Positions 21,822-34,876 of a stretch of 64,000 nucleotides of DNA are shown here, in pieces. The notes beneath the pieces are model-generated. The model did not search any database, was not told the origin of the DNA, and saw only the letters and a program-made list of their open reading frames with translations. Position numbers and translations under genes: made by a program. Source of the stretch: Hygrophila difformis (Eukaryota; Streptophyta; Magnoliopsida; Lamiales; Acanthaceae); assembly GCA_030278955.1 (NCBI GenBank), contig JAOANR010000011.1:33732403-33796402 (forward strand), in the 5' to 3' direction. The first letter of the stretch is position 1; each line of letters opens with the position of its first letter.

Positions 21822-24800
21822 TGATAATGGCCAAAAATGACCATTATTTTCAATCCATTTCCGTGTCTTAAACGGGCATTTGATCGCATTCCGGTCTTAC
21901 ATTAAGTAAGAAAGCAGTCGAATTGGACTAATTTATGCATAATTGTAAAAATAATAAGCTGGTGTGAAAAAGACATAAATATGTAATTTTATTACGTATT
22001 TATGTTAGAAAAGTCCAAAAACATGAGAAAAAGAAAAGGAAACAAAAAGATGGGAAAAAGATAGAAAAGCCCACAAAAAGAATATTTTCGGCCCATCTGG
22101 CCCAATCCAGCAGGCCCAGGAAGACCTTTGTCGCGGAAGCCCTTGGCGCGATGCAGTGTTCCGCGACAAAGGTATGTTCCGCGACCAAGTGGCCCAAATG
22201 AAGAGGAGACCTGCCAAGCCCCTTGGCGCGATGACCTTTGTCGCGATGGCATGCTCCGCGACAAAGGCATGTTCCGCGACCAAGATGCATTCTTAGAGAC
22301 ACAAGACCCAGTCGAGAAGCCTTGCCACATGCAGTGTGTTCCGCGACCAACTTGATGCTCCGAGACAAAGCTGTGATGTGTGTGATGTCTTAAGACACAA
22401 TGGGATAGAATCAAGGCCCATGGGCTTAGGGTTACACTTCTATAAATATGAGGTGTCTCCCATGAGCCAGAGGTTGGTTGGAATTTTTGTAGAGTAGAAG
22501 TTCTTGAAGGCAAAGCAGTAGGAGTTCTCTCTTAGGTAGTGTAGCTTAGTTTTATTTTTCATGTATTATTTAATTTTTGCACTTAGTTTAGCTTAGTTTA
22601 GTGTTTTACTGTTCACAGTGTTTAGATAGCCACTTTTACAATATGTTTTGGTTTCTAAACTCTTGTTTTAGGGTTTGTAATACCCAAATCATGGGTATCA
22701 ACAGCACCCCTTCAATAATATGGGAAAACATTCATCATTTGTGTCCCAAATCATGAAATGGGTCTCACACCCCATGGATTTATGCTTTCTTTTTCATTTT
22801 GGGGTCATTTGACCCCCATTTTGTTATTTTTATGTTTACTGTTGGCATATTATGGATAATGTTGTGTGGATGTGTGATCAAACCCTAGATTAGGACTCCT
22901 GCTTTATTTTAATATTCTGCCCTTCCTTGGTATTTTTGTTTAAGCATGTTCTTCCTTATTTTGAATGTTTCTTGCTTATTTTTAGCTTAGAATAGCTTTT
23001 TGATCTGAAATAGGGTGAGATCACGCTGTTTGCATGCCACTGTTCATTTCTGCTTTTTCTGACTTTTGTCCTGAACCACCTTGGGCGCCAACCGCCTTCT
23101 GGCGCGGAACCACGTTCCGCGACAAAATGGCTGTTCCGCGACCAAGGTGTTTCAAGACACTTGTCTCCATAATTTAAAACCCTTTGTCGCGGAATACCTT
23201 GTCGCGGAGCCACGTTCCGCGACAAAACTGTCCATGCATAGCGACAAAGGAGCCAAACTCTTGCATTTTGTCTTCATGGCTTTTTGTCGCGGAATCATCT
23301 TGTCGCGGAGCCACGTTCCGCGACAAAATCCCATTCCGAGACAGAAAAATTATGCCATGTTCCTTGATCTTTGAACACTTTGTCGCGGAATACCTTGTCG
23401 CGGAACCACGTTCCGCGACAAAATCTCCATGCATAGCGACAAAGGTTCAAATGCTTTAGAATTTTCTGAAAACACTTTGTCGCGATGTCACCCTTGTCGC
23501 GGAACCACGTTCCGCGACAAAATCTTGCATAGCGACAAAGAGGCGTTATGCTGCCAAAAATTCTAAAAACTTGTCGGGATGTCCATGTCGCGGACCTCGG
23601 TCCGCGACAAAATTTATGATATCGCGACAAGGGTTCCTCTCCCTCTATTTAATCTCAAACAAACTTCATTCTCTCCCTATTTTATATTGCAACACTCACA
23701 TCATAGCCCCACGGGTTAGGATGTAACATTCTGGAATTGCAATATAGGGTGTTATGCTGCCCAAATTTTGATTCTCCATTTGCATTACTTAACTGATTGA
23801 ACCCTTGACTCATTAATGATTAAAGATTGAGATTAGCAATAATCAAATTTCAATAATCACCATGATTAAAGGACCCTTGTTCAATTGCCATTAAAACATT
23901 CTTGTATAAACAAAATCTCGATGGCTTAAACAGATAATCTGGACTGTAATTAATTATGGTAGGAAGGATTATTTAAGACCATTACATGTGGACCCAATCC
24001 ACAACCTTGCATGAGAAACCAATGTCTCTCATACAAGGGATCTTCTTTTGTTTCTTATTTATTTTGTCTTTGTGTGTTGTGTGGAACCATTAGTAAAGAA
24101 TACATCAGACTAATGTTGGCGGGTACTCCCCCATGGATAACTAGCTCGTATTCTGGGTATTAGTTACTAATTGTTATTTTGCATGGTCTGAATGGCTGTC
24201 AGTGGAAGCCTTGGCGGTTCGCCCATCCGGGGTTATAATAGCTGCTCGACTGACTACCATCCAGATACAGTTTTATTTCTCTTATCTTAATTTCCAAACC
24301 CAAATTTCAGTCTGTAGTGGGAGTCAGTTGGCATCAGTCAATGCCAACCGATGATCATTATAGAAGGGAAGCATGTAGGTTTTTTATCCGAATTCACAGA
24401 CAGTGGAGGTCCAACTGGTGTTGACACCACCATTATAGGGTCTAAGCTGTCTAAATTCGCTCCATCCGAGTAATTGGGAAATTGGACAGTAGATGTTTAC
24501 AGTCCACCTGATTATTCTGCCATTGCTTTGGTCCCTTGACCACTTCATTCTGTGTTTCACCTTCTGTCTAGACCCGCATCTATATTTTGGGTCAATTAAT
24601 TTTACACTTCCATATATCTTTATGCATGATAATATTATATACTATTGTGGTCTGTATTTATTTTGGGATCCTTCCCTTGGACAATAGAAGTCTAGATCTT
24701 GAACAGATATTGCTTTATAAACTTCCAACAAAAACCTCTTTATAAAATCCGGATCTGAGTAAGGGATAAATTCTTCAGTTATGACTAATTCATATTCTGT

Positions 24801-26536
24801 CGAGGGTTGTATTTTGGGAAATTAAGAAGCAGATTCAGCGATCAGGTCTCGCCTAGACTGAAAGGGTCTGTGTTTTAACTGAGAGTCTAGTACCTGACAG
24901 GGAATGATTTTCAAATCCATTATTTTCCAAAATTGCTGGTTGATGGAAATGTAAGATTAAGTGCGACACCGAGATGGGGTCCACTTGGATTCAAATACAG
25001 TGTAGTAAATAATCTTAGAGGAACATCATCCAGGCCTTGGTTATTTTCCAAGATAGGGTTGAGTTTTCTTTCAACTGCTATCCTCTTCTGCCAAAGCATA
25101 CTTTTGAGTCCTGAGTGAGTGCATCCGGAACGAACTAATTTCATTAGTTCGTTTCATTAGTTTGTATCTCATAATCACCCGGAAGGAAGTGGACACACTA
25201 GTGGTTCACTGAGAGCCGGGAATTCTTGATCCATACTCCTTCATTCTGATGGGGAGCTGTCTTTTACTACCAGGGTCAGATTTTCAAAACCTCCGAGTGA
25301 TAGTTTTAAATGCTTTCTTTACTGCTTTCTTTTAACCGCTTTCATTAGAGGTCACTCGGTTGTATTGAGAGTTGTGTAACTGCTACTAGGATTGACAGTT
25401 AAGGGATAGTTTAGGGCTTGATTCAAATCTTTGGGTGTGACATGGGAGAATGATAGTGGTACTTGGCATTTCAATAAATGATGTGTCGGGTGTTGCTTTT
25501 CCACCACAGATGAAGTAACACACCCAGGCCAGGGTAGTTACGACTCTGTGGTATCTTAGAATTTGCGGTCTTAAGAACATGTAAACTCATATTGCAAGTA
25601 CCTGTCTGTTAAAGGGAAAGCCTTATTGAGAGCATGAGAATTAGCTATCTGATAGAATTATCCCAAACAAAGATCTGCGTATGAAAATGGAAGTTTAATA
25701 TTGCTGTATCTCGCTCTTGTCCAATTTTCATTCTTTTCTTCCTGTCCTTTCTGTCTACATTGTGACTCAACTTCACGGTTGGCACAATGCACCTTTTCCC
25801 TGCTTTCGTAGATAATGTTTATTGCATTCCTAGAATAATTCTTCTCCGCTTTCTAGAACAGATTTATTTGCTTTGTAGATTAATTTAACTGCTTTCGAGA
25901 TCTAGTTTAAATTCATGTTAGTAGGTATTAATCATCTTTCAACCCTATTGAGCAATACGAATGGAAAATCTAGTAAAACGACGTGGGACCTGCTTCTATC
26001 GCACATCCTCCAGTGAACGATCCGGTCTTACTATAAATTACTGCAATTTTTGACTCCGTGCGCTTTCGGGAGCACAGTTTCTCAACTACGAGCAATAAAA
26101 ACATGACTACGTATAAACATATCCCTAATCACAACACCGCCATCATAAATTGGTTTCATTAAATAAAAACTTAAACCAGGACCATGATTTTTCGGAAAAT
26201 ACTCATGTAGTGGGAATCTGTCAAAAGTTTCATGGCAGGAACTCTCATGGCAAGAATTGATGAGAAGTATCATGGCATACTTGCCGGGGATCCTCAGTGT
26301 GACAGGCTGAAGGTCAACCTATCCCGGCTACGCCATGAGATTTGTCAACATTTCATGACAGAGAGGACCACAGCGCCATTTGAAGCCAAAGCACCATACT
26401 TGAGTAATAAAAAGACTAATAATCTTGATATATCCCTAAACCCTTTCCCGTGAATCATAACGCTTTTCATTTAATAAATCTAACCTGGTATAATTTTAGC
26501 AAAAGCTCGTGGTGACGAAACTCGTCAAAAGTTTCA
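21822..26536 (+). repeat. 3' LTR of element A
   Basis: It is 4,715 bp, the same length as the 5' LTR, with about 14 substitutions between them. The palindrome clusters are at 22,127-22,370 and 23,101-23,633. It is followed by the target duplication atagg and then the gag of element C. Confidence 0.95.
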
Positions 26537-26791
26537 ATAGGGATTCACCAACGCTAGATAGTTGGTTTGAGCTACGGGCGGAGGTACTGCTGCAGGTGTC
26601 CTATGCACCTCCGCATTTCCTAATGCTACTAGGAATCCCTCTATCGTTTTTAAACGTGCTTCCATATTATTGGGCGCTTGAGGCACTTGCTCTCCTAGGT
26701 TCTGAGGACTTTCACTGTTGTTGGGCGTGTTGGAAAGGTTAGCGTCCGTGCCGTTTGGACTCACCTTCCTTGGTTTCTTCCTAGGCGCCAT
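26537..26791 (-). CDS. Element C gag, N-terminal part
   Basis: The ATG at 26,791 (minus strand) starts a basic N-terminus (MAPRKKPRKVSPNGTD), followed by a region leading to NYLALVNPY, where element A interrupts. The frame resumes in the same phase at 6,256. The start is the first in-frame ATG after the leader that follows the PBS. Confidence 0.8.
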
Positions 26792-27416
26792 TTTCTGTTA
26801 TAACGTGTAGAGTTTAGATAGATCGCTCGAACGAGACGTTTCGTAAATTTCAAATTTCAAATTCTCGGATTTGTTGTTTGGAAATCCAAACAAGATTTTT
26901 GGAATAGAGAGTGTTTTAATAAAGACTTGATTTTTTTCTTGTTCCACGTGAAGAAGTTTTCTAATTTGTACAAGGGTAGGAATGGCTAAGGTCGAGGATT
27001 GTTATGTTTAGGCGAACGCATAGATCAATGAGATCTAGAACTAAGGTAAGATCAGTCTCTAGTTAGCTTCCTTAATTTGATGTCAAGCGTCTAAGTTATC
27101 TAGTGCAAGCAAAAGATCTAAGTTAATATTCGCCAAGATTCTAAGTTCAAGTTTCGCCAAGATTCTAAGTTCATAACAGAGATGCAACATGCAAATGCGA
27201 ATGATGATTTCCCCCCAAAAGTAATTCATGCACTATATATATATATTTTTTTCCATGGGTTTTTAAAATAAAAATTCGTTTCCATGGAAATAATGCTTTA
27301 AAATTTAAAATAATAGTCAAAATATTAATAATAGTTTAAAAATAATAATGGTTTAAAAATAATAGTTTAAAAATAAGAACAATAGTTTAAAAATATTCCG
27401 GGCTCTGATACCACCT
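26792..27416 (-). other. Element C 5' leader with tRNA-Met primer binding site
   Basis: Read on the minus strand, tggtatcagagcc (27,413-27,401) lies 3 bases inside the LTR and is the initiator-tRNA-Met primer site common in plant retrotransposons. The leader up to gag is AT-rich, with repeated aataatagtttaaaa blocks (27,300-27,395). No other gene is seen. Confidence 0.8.
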
Positions 27417-29856
27417 TGTAACACCCCGGTTTTTGGTCACCCAGGTCGGGATGTCACCGCCACACCTCCCTAGCAAGACACGGTTTCTCCGAGCTTGCTA
27501 AAGAGATGCAAGGCTATGGTTTTTCAGAATTTAAAACATTCAAACAGCCCATTTATATATAATTTAAAAATAATACATCAAAGTTGCAGCGGAAAATAAT
27601 ATTTACATATATGACTCGCAGCGGAATTTAAATATTGGGCCAACATGGCCTAATCACGGGTTAAACAGGCCCGTTCATGCAAGATCTAGTCTAATACAAA
27701 AATTCAACTAATATATCATCCCAAGCTTCCCGTGTATGCATATGACGATGCATAATTCTCAACTCTGGAAGAAAGAGAAAAAGAAAATATGGTTTTGGTC
27801 AGCACTACGTGCTGAGTAAGTTAACACATACATAACCATGGGGTTTCAAAGCCATTATTTAATGATTAAAGAAAACATGTGCACAATACCACATAATTTA
27901 ACTTATAATTAGATGGCATAATTTAAAGGATAGAGATTTCATAAGATCGTAAATATAATTTGCAAAGCAATATAATTATAGGACATAAGTTAAAAGCATA
28001 ATCCAAAAGGAACAATTTTCGAGTCTCCTAGTTTCATATCTCATGTCTCATGTTTCAAGTTTATGTTTCAATTGCCATTCGGCAAGCTTTATATTTCAAT
28101 TGCCTTTCGGCAAGCAATATATTTCAATTGCCTTTCGGCAAGCAAGATATTTCAATTGCCTTTCGGCAAGCAGGATATTTCAATTGCCTTTCGGCAAGCA
28201 TTCTATTTCATTTGCCTTTCGGCAAGCATCGTATTTCATGTGTATTTTATTTCGAAGGAATTCCCAATCATTTAAACCTTAAAGGCTAATTTCATGTTTC
28301 AACAAGATTTCAAGATTTTGTTTCCGGTAAACCACAGTTTACTCTAAAATTCGTCTAAAATCAGATTTAATTCCAAAAATTCCATAAATTCATATCTGAC
28401 TCGGAAACATCAAGATCTACAACTTTCGTGTTTTAACTTTTTCAATCCGAGATACCTAAGTAGGTCAAAATCGCCAATTTTCGCATAAGAAGAAATCTGT
28501 CCGAGTTTAACATGTCACAGTTTAAAGATTTCAAATTCTACCATATCAATTCAACTCCAAATTTAATGAAATTTGACAGGGATCATCTTAAGACATTTAC
28601 CAACAACTTTCATGTTTGGCCAAAGATCTAAAACAGCCTAGATCCTATGTCAAAAACGTGATCAAGATCATTCATAAGTTCTGTCAAGAATTTCAAGATC
28701 TAGAATCAAGCAGTTCGGTTTCAACGGGTTTTCACATATCAAATCAACTCCAAAAATTCCCAAATTTTTACAGTAGCTAGGTCTAAGTCTTAGGAACGTT
28801 TTTCGTGTTTTAAGTTGTTCCGTTTGAGTTTGTTTTAAGGTTCGGAAAAATTCACCAAGTCTGTTGCGTCGGTAGAAAAACAAAAGTGGACAGATTTATG
28901 GTTCTTGTTGAATCTTTTAGGTTTCGAATGTTTTAAAATCTCCCAAAACCATGTAAGGTTAACTTACAGTGCCTATGAACATCGGGGATGTCTAGTTCGG
29001 AGGCGTGGCTTCCAGATCACCGTTTCTCCTCTCCGTTCGACGGGTTCTACGATCTAGATTCGATACGGGGTGTAGAAAGAGAAGAACCGAAGTTAGAATC
29101 CGTTTTCGGATTGAAACGTGAAAAGATTTATCGAACTAGAGCTTACCACAACGTTTGGAGATGCTTGGATTTTCGTCCAAAGCTGCTGCCTCCGTTTGGT
29201 GCTTTCCGTCGACTCCGAATTTAGGGTTTCGAACGTATAGAAGATTGTAGGGTTTTGTAAACTTGTTTGGGGCTCCCAAGGGGCTTATTTATAGAATTCT
29301 AAATCCCTAGGGCATCCACAACCGACCTAAAAGTCTGGAGTCAAGAGATGTTCAACCGAAAGTCGAAAAATCCGCGTTCGGGCGAGAGATTCACGCAACA
29401 AACGAATCTGTGGGGTGGCGCGGTCGTGGCGCGCTAAACCACCTTCACCGCGCGGCCACCGCGCCGACTTCGCCTGGACTTCGGTCCGGGCGGGTCGTGC
29501 AATCCGTCGTGCTTTTCCGCCTCTCTTTCGGGTTTCTATCCTTCTATGCTCCCGAATTCCGATTTCCGGGGTATATTCGGGTTCATACTTTCTCTCTAAT
29601 TTTATTCTCAGTCTAATTGGATGTTTTGGACTCGAATACTCGAGTTCATTAGTGTCGGGTTTTGGTGTACCATTTATCCATCCTTTTATTTAATTAAATT
29701 CCTTTAATTCCTTTTTAAGTAAAAATCTCATTTCTCATTTCCTTATCTTTATTTATTTCTTTTATTTGCTGGATTTGTTTATTTATTTATAGTATTTATT
29801 TTATTTATTATTTAATTATTGTTTTATTTTATGTTGGAAAATTCTCGGGTATTACA
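27417..29856 (-). repeat. 5' LTR of element C (right copy)
   Basis: This 2,440-bp LTR matches 2,651-5,117 at about 99%. It holds six copies of the 28-bp minisatellite (about 28,076-28,240). It ends ggtattaca before the target duplication attgg. Confidence 0.92.
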
Positions 29857-32249
29857 ATTGGGGCTACACTAATTTGCAATTGTAAATTGCAAAACACGTG
29901 AGACTCACGTGTTTATCATCTCCACCACATCCGGACCACGAAGCTCCACCACTGCTCCATCGCCCATCCACCGCATTACCATCACTGCTCTGAGGAAACC
30001 CTCATCACTGGTGAAACAACAAATGGAGCAGCAGACCTTCGGATTACAGGTTCCCGGTTGGATTAGTTCTGTAATTGACCGAAGATTATATCCGGAATTT
30101 AAAGAAACTTAAGATCCGGAATAATTTTCACAAGCACATAATTAATCCAACCTAAATTTCTGCAAGTCAAAATCATATATATAAATATATATTTATACAT
30201 CTTGTGCATATTATATTAAATAATTCGGGTATTAATCAATTAACTCACATTTAGAATACAAAGACTCTAAATGTGAGGATGTTGATATTTTTGAGAAAAC
30301 CCGATAACTTCTTATGTGCTTGCTTTGCAGGAATTTGTGGAACCACCAAAAAGAAAATTAAAACTCCAAAACAGGTTCCCGGTTGGATCGATTCTGTGAT
30401 TAATTGAAAGTATTCTTGGAATTTAAAGCAATTTAAAATCTAGAATAGCTTTTATAATAACAGAATTAATCCGACCTAATTTATGCAAGTAAATATGGTA
30501 GAATAAATTTTATAAAATCAAAAAAATGTGATTGAACAATTTTGATGAAAATCAGAATTTTTCTTAAAGTATTGGGCATAGAATAATCACCTTGTTCGAC
30601 GAACCAAACGATCACACATAGCCAAAATCGTCGAACATTTAATTGGTTTGACGAAAAAGGCTATCGGAATTATTTTTCTATCTTTTATGTTAATATTTTC
30701 TCCCTCCATCCCTCCTCTTTTATTTTATTTTGATAATTTGTTTAAGTAGGAATTGATTTACTCACATTTCGAGCAAGGCTCAAAATGTGAGGATGTTGAT
30801 TCTTCACTTAAAAAAAAAAAAAGAGAGTGTTATTTTCATTTTGTTTATTTTTATTATTTTATATATATATATATATATATATTTGTACCCAGTGCAAAGC
30901 ATGCATAACTCTGTCTAAGAATTCTCATATTTGATTTTGGTTTATGATTAAATTTTCAAACTTTTAAATTGGGATAATATAATTGAAGACATGCATGATA
31001 TGAATTTTTGAGGTTTTGAGCTATAAAAATTTAATGATATAATCATCTTGTTAGGTAATGAGTCTTCATGTTGAGAATTTAATTGAATAGATTGTAAGAA
31101 TTTCTCAAAGATTAAATTTAAGAATATTGTATGACATGAATGAACCATTCCATGTGAGATTTGAGCCATGAATCACTTTTACTCATTTCTTTTATTTGAT
31201 GTGTGAAAATCATTTTAATTGAAGGACATTAGAACTTGCGATTGGGACCGATTCAAGATCATGCCATATTCCAAAAATCGAGCATATGATCGAGGCACCT
31301 AGAAAAACCCAAATTTTTGGCCTTCGTTTGAAATCCAAACCCAAAAATATTTTCCCTTTAGGATTAACCATTTTGAGCCTTTAAGCCTAATTTTTCTTTG
31401 AAGCCCTCTATATTATTCCTAACCTCATAAAAAGACCAAGAAATTCAACCCAAGTGTGCAAGAATAAATTTTATCAAGGCATTACAATTTTTGATCATCA
31501 ACAAAATTTCAATCGGTATTCAAGAATCCGATAAAAAAAAAGGGAAAAGAAAAATGTTGCGATCCATTCAACATAAATAAATTGCAAATGACAAAGCAAA
31601 TTAGACATAGTCTAATGTCATGCAATAGAAAAAGAAAAGCACAAAGAAAAAGAAAAATGTTGATGATCATAAATTTTAAATAAAAATATGCCAAGTTATG
31701 ATAGAATTAATTCTTGCCACTTCTTAGCCCAATAATTCCCTTTCTTACCAAATGTTACAACCGTATGCCCCGTTATAACCTTAAATAAGACCTCATGATC
31801 TCGATTTGAAGAAATGAGCCGGTGACGAGTTGGTCCAATCGCAAGCTTATGGGATAATTTAATTAAATTTGATTATGAGCGTTCGTGATAAACCCAAATT
31901 TTGAGAGTGAGTGAAATTTCCGCATCTACTATATGTGAGGTCTCATTTCTAATTTATATTCATGTCATGCTTTAATTCTAGAATTAAATCAATGATTATT
32001 TCTAAACATGATGTTCATGCAGAATTATCAATAATGACTGATTTGTAGGCCTGATTAAGTGAGAAGTATCATTTTATTAAACACTGCAATCAAGAGAATT
32101 TAATACTTGTAGTTTTTTATTGTCTTATCCCAATCTAAAAAGAATGAAATTTTTGAAGCCACGAAAATAGATTGAATATGCAGCGTCTATGCTCTTAGGA
32201 GCACTGACTCTGACTGCTCGGGGACGATCAGTATTAAATGTGAGGATGT
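29857..32249 (+). other. Element B internal region, non-coding, with duplicated modules
   Basis: No gag or pol is present. A module made of splice-acceptor-like tract, a (t)ggaaccaccaaaaagaaaa-like stretch, a (g)gttcccggttggat block and the hairpin CTCACATTTAGA(G)/CTCTAAATGTGAG plus GATGTTGAT occurs around 30,040-30,290 and again at 30,330-30,800. The second hairpin is at 30,761-30,791. A (TA)n run lies at 30,861-30,882. From 30,940 onward the DNA matches the 3' non-coding part of element A and ends with the shared tail before the 3' LTR. Confidence 0.75.
30244..30277 (+). repeat. Recurrent hairpin (element B copy 2)
   Basis: Arms CTCACATTTAGA and TCTAAATGTGAG surround a short loop and are followed by GATGTTGAT. 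It belongs to the same family as 2,514-2,541, 17,199-17,226, 19,121-19,147 and 30,761-30,791. A half copy ends the internal regions at 21,807-21,821 and 32,235-32,249. Confidence 0.85.
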
Positions 32250-32710
32250 TGATAATGGCCAAAATTGACCATTATTTTCAATCTATTTCCGTGTCTAATA
32301 CGGACATTTGATCGCATTCCGGTCTTATTTAATTAAGAAAGCAGTTGAATTTAACAGATTTATGCAAGTTTGTATAAATAATAAGCTGTTATTGAAAAAC
32401 ACAAAAATATTATTATTTTTATTAAATTCATATTAAAAAATCCAAAAACATGATAAAAATATTAAAAATTCCACATTTGATAATTGTGGTTTGGTAGTAT
32501 CTGTTCGGTGGAACACGAGTCCATTAAACGGAACACAAACAAGTATCAAGTGGAGCAAATGTCCTTATTTATTTTATTTTATATTTTGATGTATATATTA
32601 TTATTTATATTTTTATGTTCAATTTTCTTTTATCATTAGTAATTCTGTCTCCTTTTATAATTAAGAATTAATTGGTCCACTAATCCATTTATTTAATTAA
32701 ATGCAGGTGA

Positions 32711-33550
32711 TTGGGTGTTTTGGTCCAAGAGATTAACAGTCCACCAGTCACATTGGCCCAGCAACAATTAAATCATCCAACCATTTATTTGGCCCAAACC
32801 CACTCTAGCCCAATACCACTTCACCAAAGCCCAAACCCCAACCCTAAATCTAACCCTAACATACAGCCGCCGCCCCTCTCCTCCATTTCCAACACTCATC
32901 CCCAAATCCAACACCATTGCCGCCGTCGTTGCTCCACCTCCAGTTCTCGCCAACCCGAGCCACCACCATCTCAGATCCACCATCCCCTCCACCCTCATCC
33001 AACAGCCTCCTTCTCCGACCATCCTCATCATCTCCTCCGGCCGACCACCATTGCCGCCGCCTTCCCCAACAACCAGCAGCACCAGCCCCCCAAGATCAGC
33101 AGCCGCCTTCCGCCGCTTCTTCGCCTCACCAGACTCGCCCCACAGCCGCAGCCACCCACACCTCCATTCCAGACCCGCCGCCGCCGTCGCCGCCCTCATC
33201 CTCACCACCACCGAGCCTTCCCATCGCCCACATTTCCACCGGCCGAATGCTCCAATTTGAGAGTTCCCCAACCTCAAATACTCAAATTTCAGAAAACAAG
33301 AACAAAGAAAAAATTGAGAGACAGATGAAGAAGAAAAATGGGGAATGGGGAAAGAGAAAGAAAAAGAAAGAAGAAGAATGAAGGAAAGAGGGACGAACAG
33401 CAAGAAAAATTAGAGAAAGAAAGATGAAGAACAAGAAAGAGAAATGGGAGAAAGAAAATAAAGAAGAAAGAATGGAGGAGACTGTCGAGAATGAAGGAAT
33501 GAGAGAGGAAAGAAATAAATGAAGAGAAAAGAAAAATAGAGATAAATTTT
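32711..33550. other. C-rich then purine-rich block in element B LTR
   Basis: Bases 32,780-33,270 are C-rich with CCNCC motifs and are open in several frames (Pro/His/Ser/Thr-rich translations). Bases 33,295-33,540 are almost pure purine (gaaagaaaaag repeats). The block has no counterpart in the LTR of element A. It resembles 5'-leader or low-complexity exon sequence, but I do not recognise a protein family. Confidence 0.5.
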
Positions 33551-33554
33551 ATCC

Positions 33555-33829
33555 GGTCGCTAAACAAGACCCCTGTCGAGATGCCATGTATAGCGACCGG
33601 GTGTTTAGAGACAGGGAAATTGCTTAAGGACTGGGGATGTTTAGAGACACAAAATCCGTGTCGCTAAACAAACCCCGGGTCGAGATACCATGGACCCGAC
33701 CGGGTGCATCGCGACACAGAAAATGGTTAGAGACTGGGAGTATCAAGACACAAAATCTGTGTCGCGGAACAATGTTCCGCGACACATGGATCGCGACCGC
33801 GACACATGGGACCGCGACCAAGACAGAAA
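33555..33829. repeat. Palindrome cluster 1 in element B LTR
   Basis: Half-sites and hairpins of the TGTCGCG family occur here. The best hairpin is at 33,760-33,784 (arms TGTCGCGGAAC, loop AAT). Others are decayed (tgtcgagatgcc, tagcgaccggg). Confidence 0.8.
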
Positions 33830-34876
33830 AGGAGCAAAAGCAGGTCACGTGACCTCCTCAAAATTAATTCCCACATGCCAAATTGATTGGAAGCTCCCGG
33901 GACTTCAGCTCCCGCAAGTGTTAAATTTTCGTCCTCTTCCCCCTGGACTCGAGCTCCCGCCCCCTCCTGTGCGTCATCCTGGAGCTAAAAATTGTGTCCT
34001 GAACCAGATTTGTTCCGCGAACAGGCACAATTGTTTAGCGACTGGTGGGCCTTGAATGGGCTTAGGGCTTAATTCCACTACTCTATAAATATATCCTCCC
34101 AACCCCTTTGAACAAAAAAAACCTAGCCACACTTGTAGTTTAATTTTTGTTCTTGGGCACCACTGTGCTCTCAACTAGCTTTTAATGTAGATAATTTTAT
34201 TTTTATGCAATGTAGATTTTAGTGTAGTTTTAGTTTAATTTCTGTAATAAATTAGTGTGGCTAGTGTTCACATTTTCCAGTTTATCATATTTTTGTATTT
34301 TGGGTTGAAACATTCAATTAATGGATGTAGTTAAACCATATTTAGTTTGTGGAATGATCAAGAAAATGTCTCCAAAAATTCCATGGGTTGTTTACTGCTT
34401 ATTTTATTTTTGGTCACTTGACCATTTTTATTATCTTTAGTTAGGTTTAATGCTTTAGTAGGTTTAATAAATGCATAAACACTTGATATTTGGCCCTTGA
34501 TAGATTTAGTGTAGGTGTTATTTTTAATTTTATGTGCTAGCATAGTCTGTTTGCACTCTTCTTTGCTGCTGGTCTTTGTTTTTGTTATTTTCTTTAATTT
34601 TTATTATTCTGCTCTTAGTTTTTAGTTCTTAGGTAGTGTTTTTGTTTTTAGTTTTATTTTTATTTCTAATACATTAGATCTAACTAGGGATGATATTTGA
34701 GTGTTTGTGCATATTTATTTAAAAATTGCATCTCCTATATTGTATTGCATCACGTTGCAACCCCACGGGTTGCAACGTAATTTTCCGTTGTGATCCCACG
34801 GATCACAACGCACTCCCCCGCAATGCAATATTAGGCGTTATGCTGCCAAAATTTTTATAAAAATTTTAAAACCCCT

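Larger units (their letters stand above)
6262..26536 (+). mobile_element. Element A: young full-length Athila LTR retrotransposon with gag, pol and an F-box gene
   Basis: Both LTRs are 4,715 bp (6,262-10,976 and 21,822-26,536) and the whole is flanked by the perfect 5-bp duplication atagg (6,257-6,261 and 26,537-26,541). I count about 14 LTR mismatches by eye (about 0.3%), so insertion is recent. The internal region of 10,845 bp holds PBS, gag, pol, an F-box gene with its own promoter, and a long non-coding 3' part. Pol sequence style, the DLGSS protease motif, the FMDD reverse transcriptase box and the tRNA-Asp PBS place it in the Athila lineage of Ty3/gypsy. It is inserted in the gag of element C. 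Confidence 0.95.
2651..29856 (-). mobile_element. Element C: gag-only LTR retrotransposon (TR-GAG-like), split by element A
   Basis: LTRs at 2,651-5,117 and 27,417-29,856 begin TGTAACACC and end GGTATTACA on the plus strand; read on the element's own minus strand they run TGTAATACC to GGTGTTACA. A perfect 5-bp target duplication attgg flanks the whole. The PBS next to the right-hand LTR and the gag on the minus strand set the orientation. Without element A the internal region is about 2.0 kb and holds only gag, ending in the typical chromovirus-like 3' sequence (cttcgaggacgaagttgatt on the minus strand). Gag-only elements with LTRs are known in plants as TR-GAG; that assignment is inferred from structure. 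About 24 mismatches between its LTRs (about 1.0%). Confidence 0.88.

Noticed and set aside
32711..33381. Pro-rich ORFs of 154-211 codons on both strands
   Set aside because: Low-complexity composition keeps several frames open at once. No domain, intron border or homologue is recognised.
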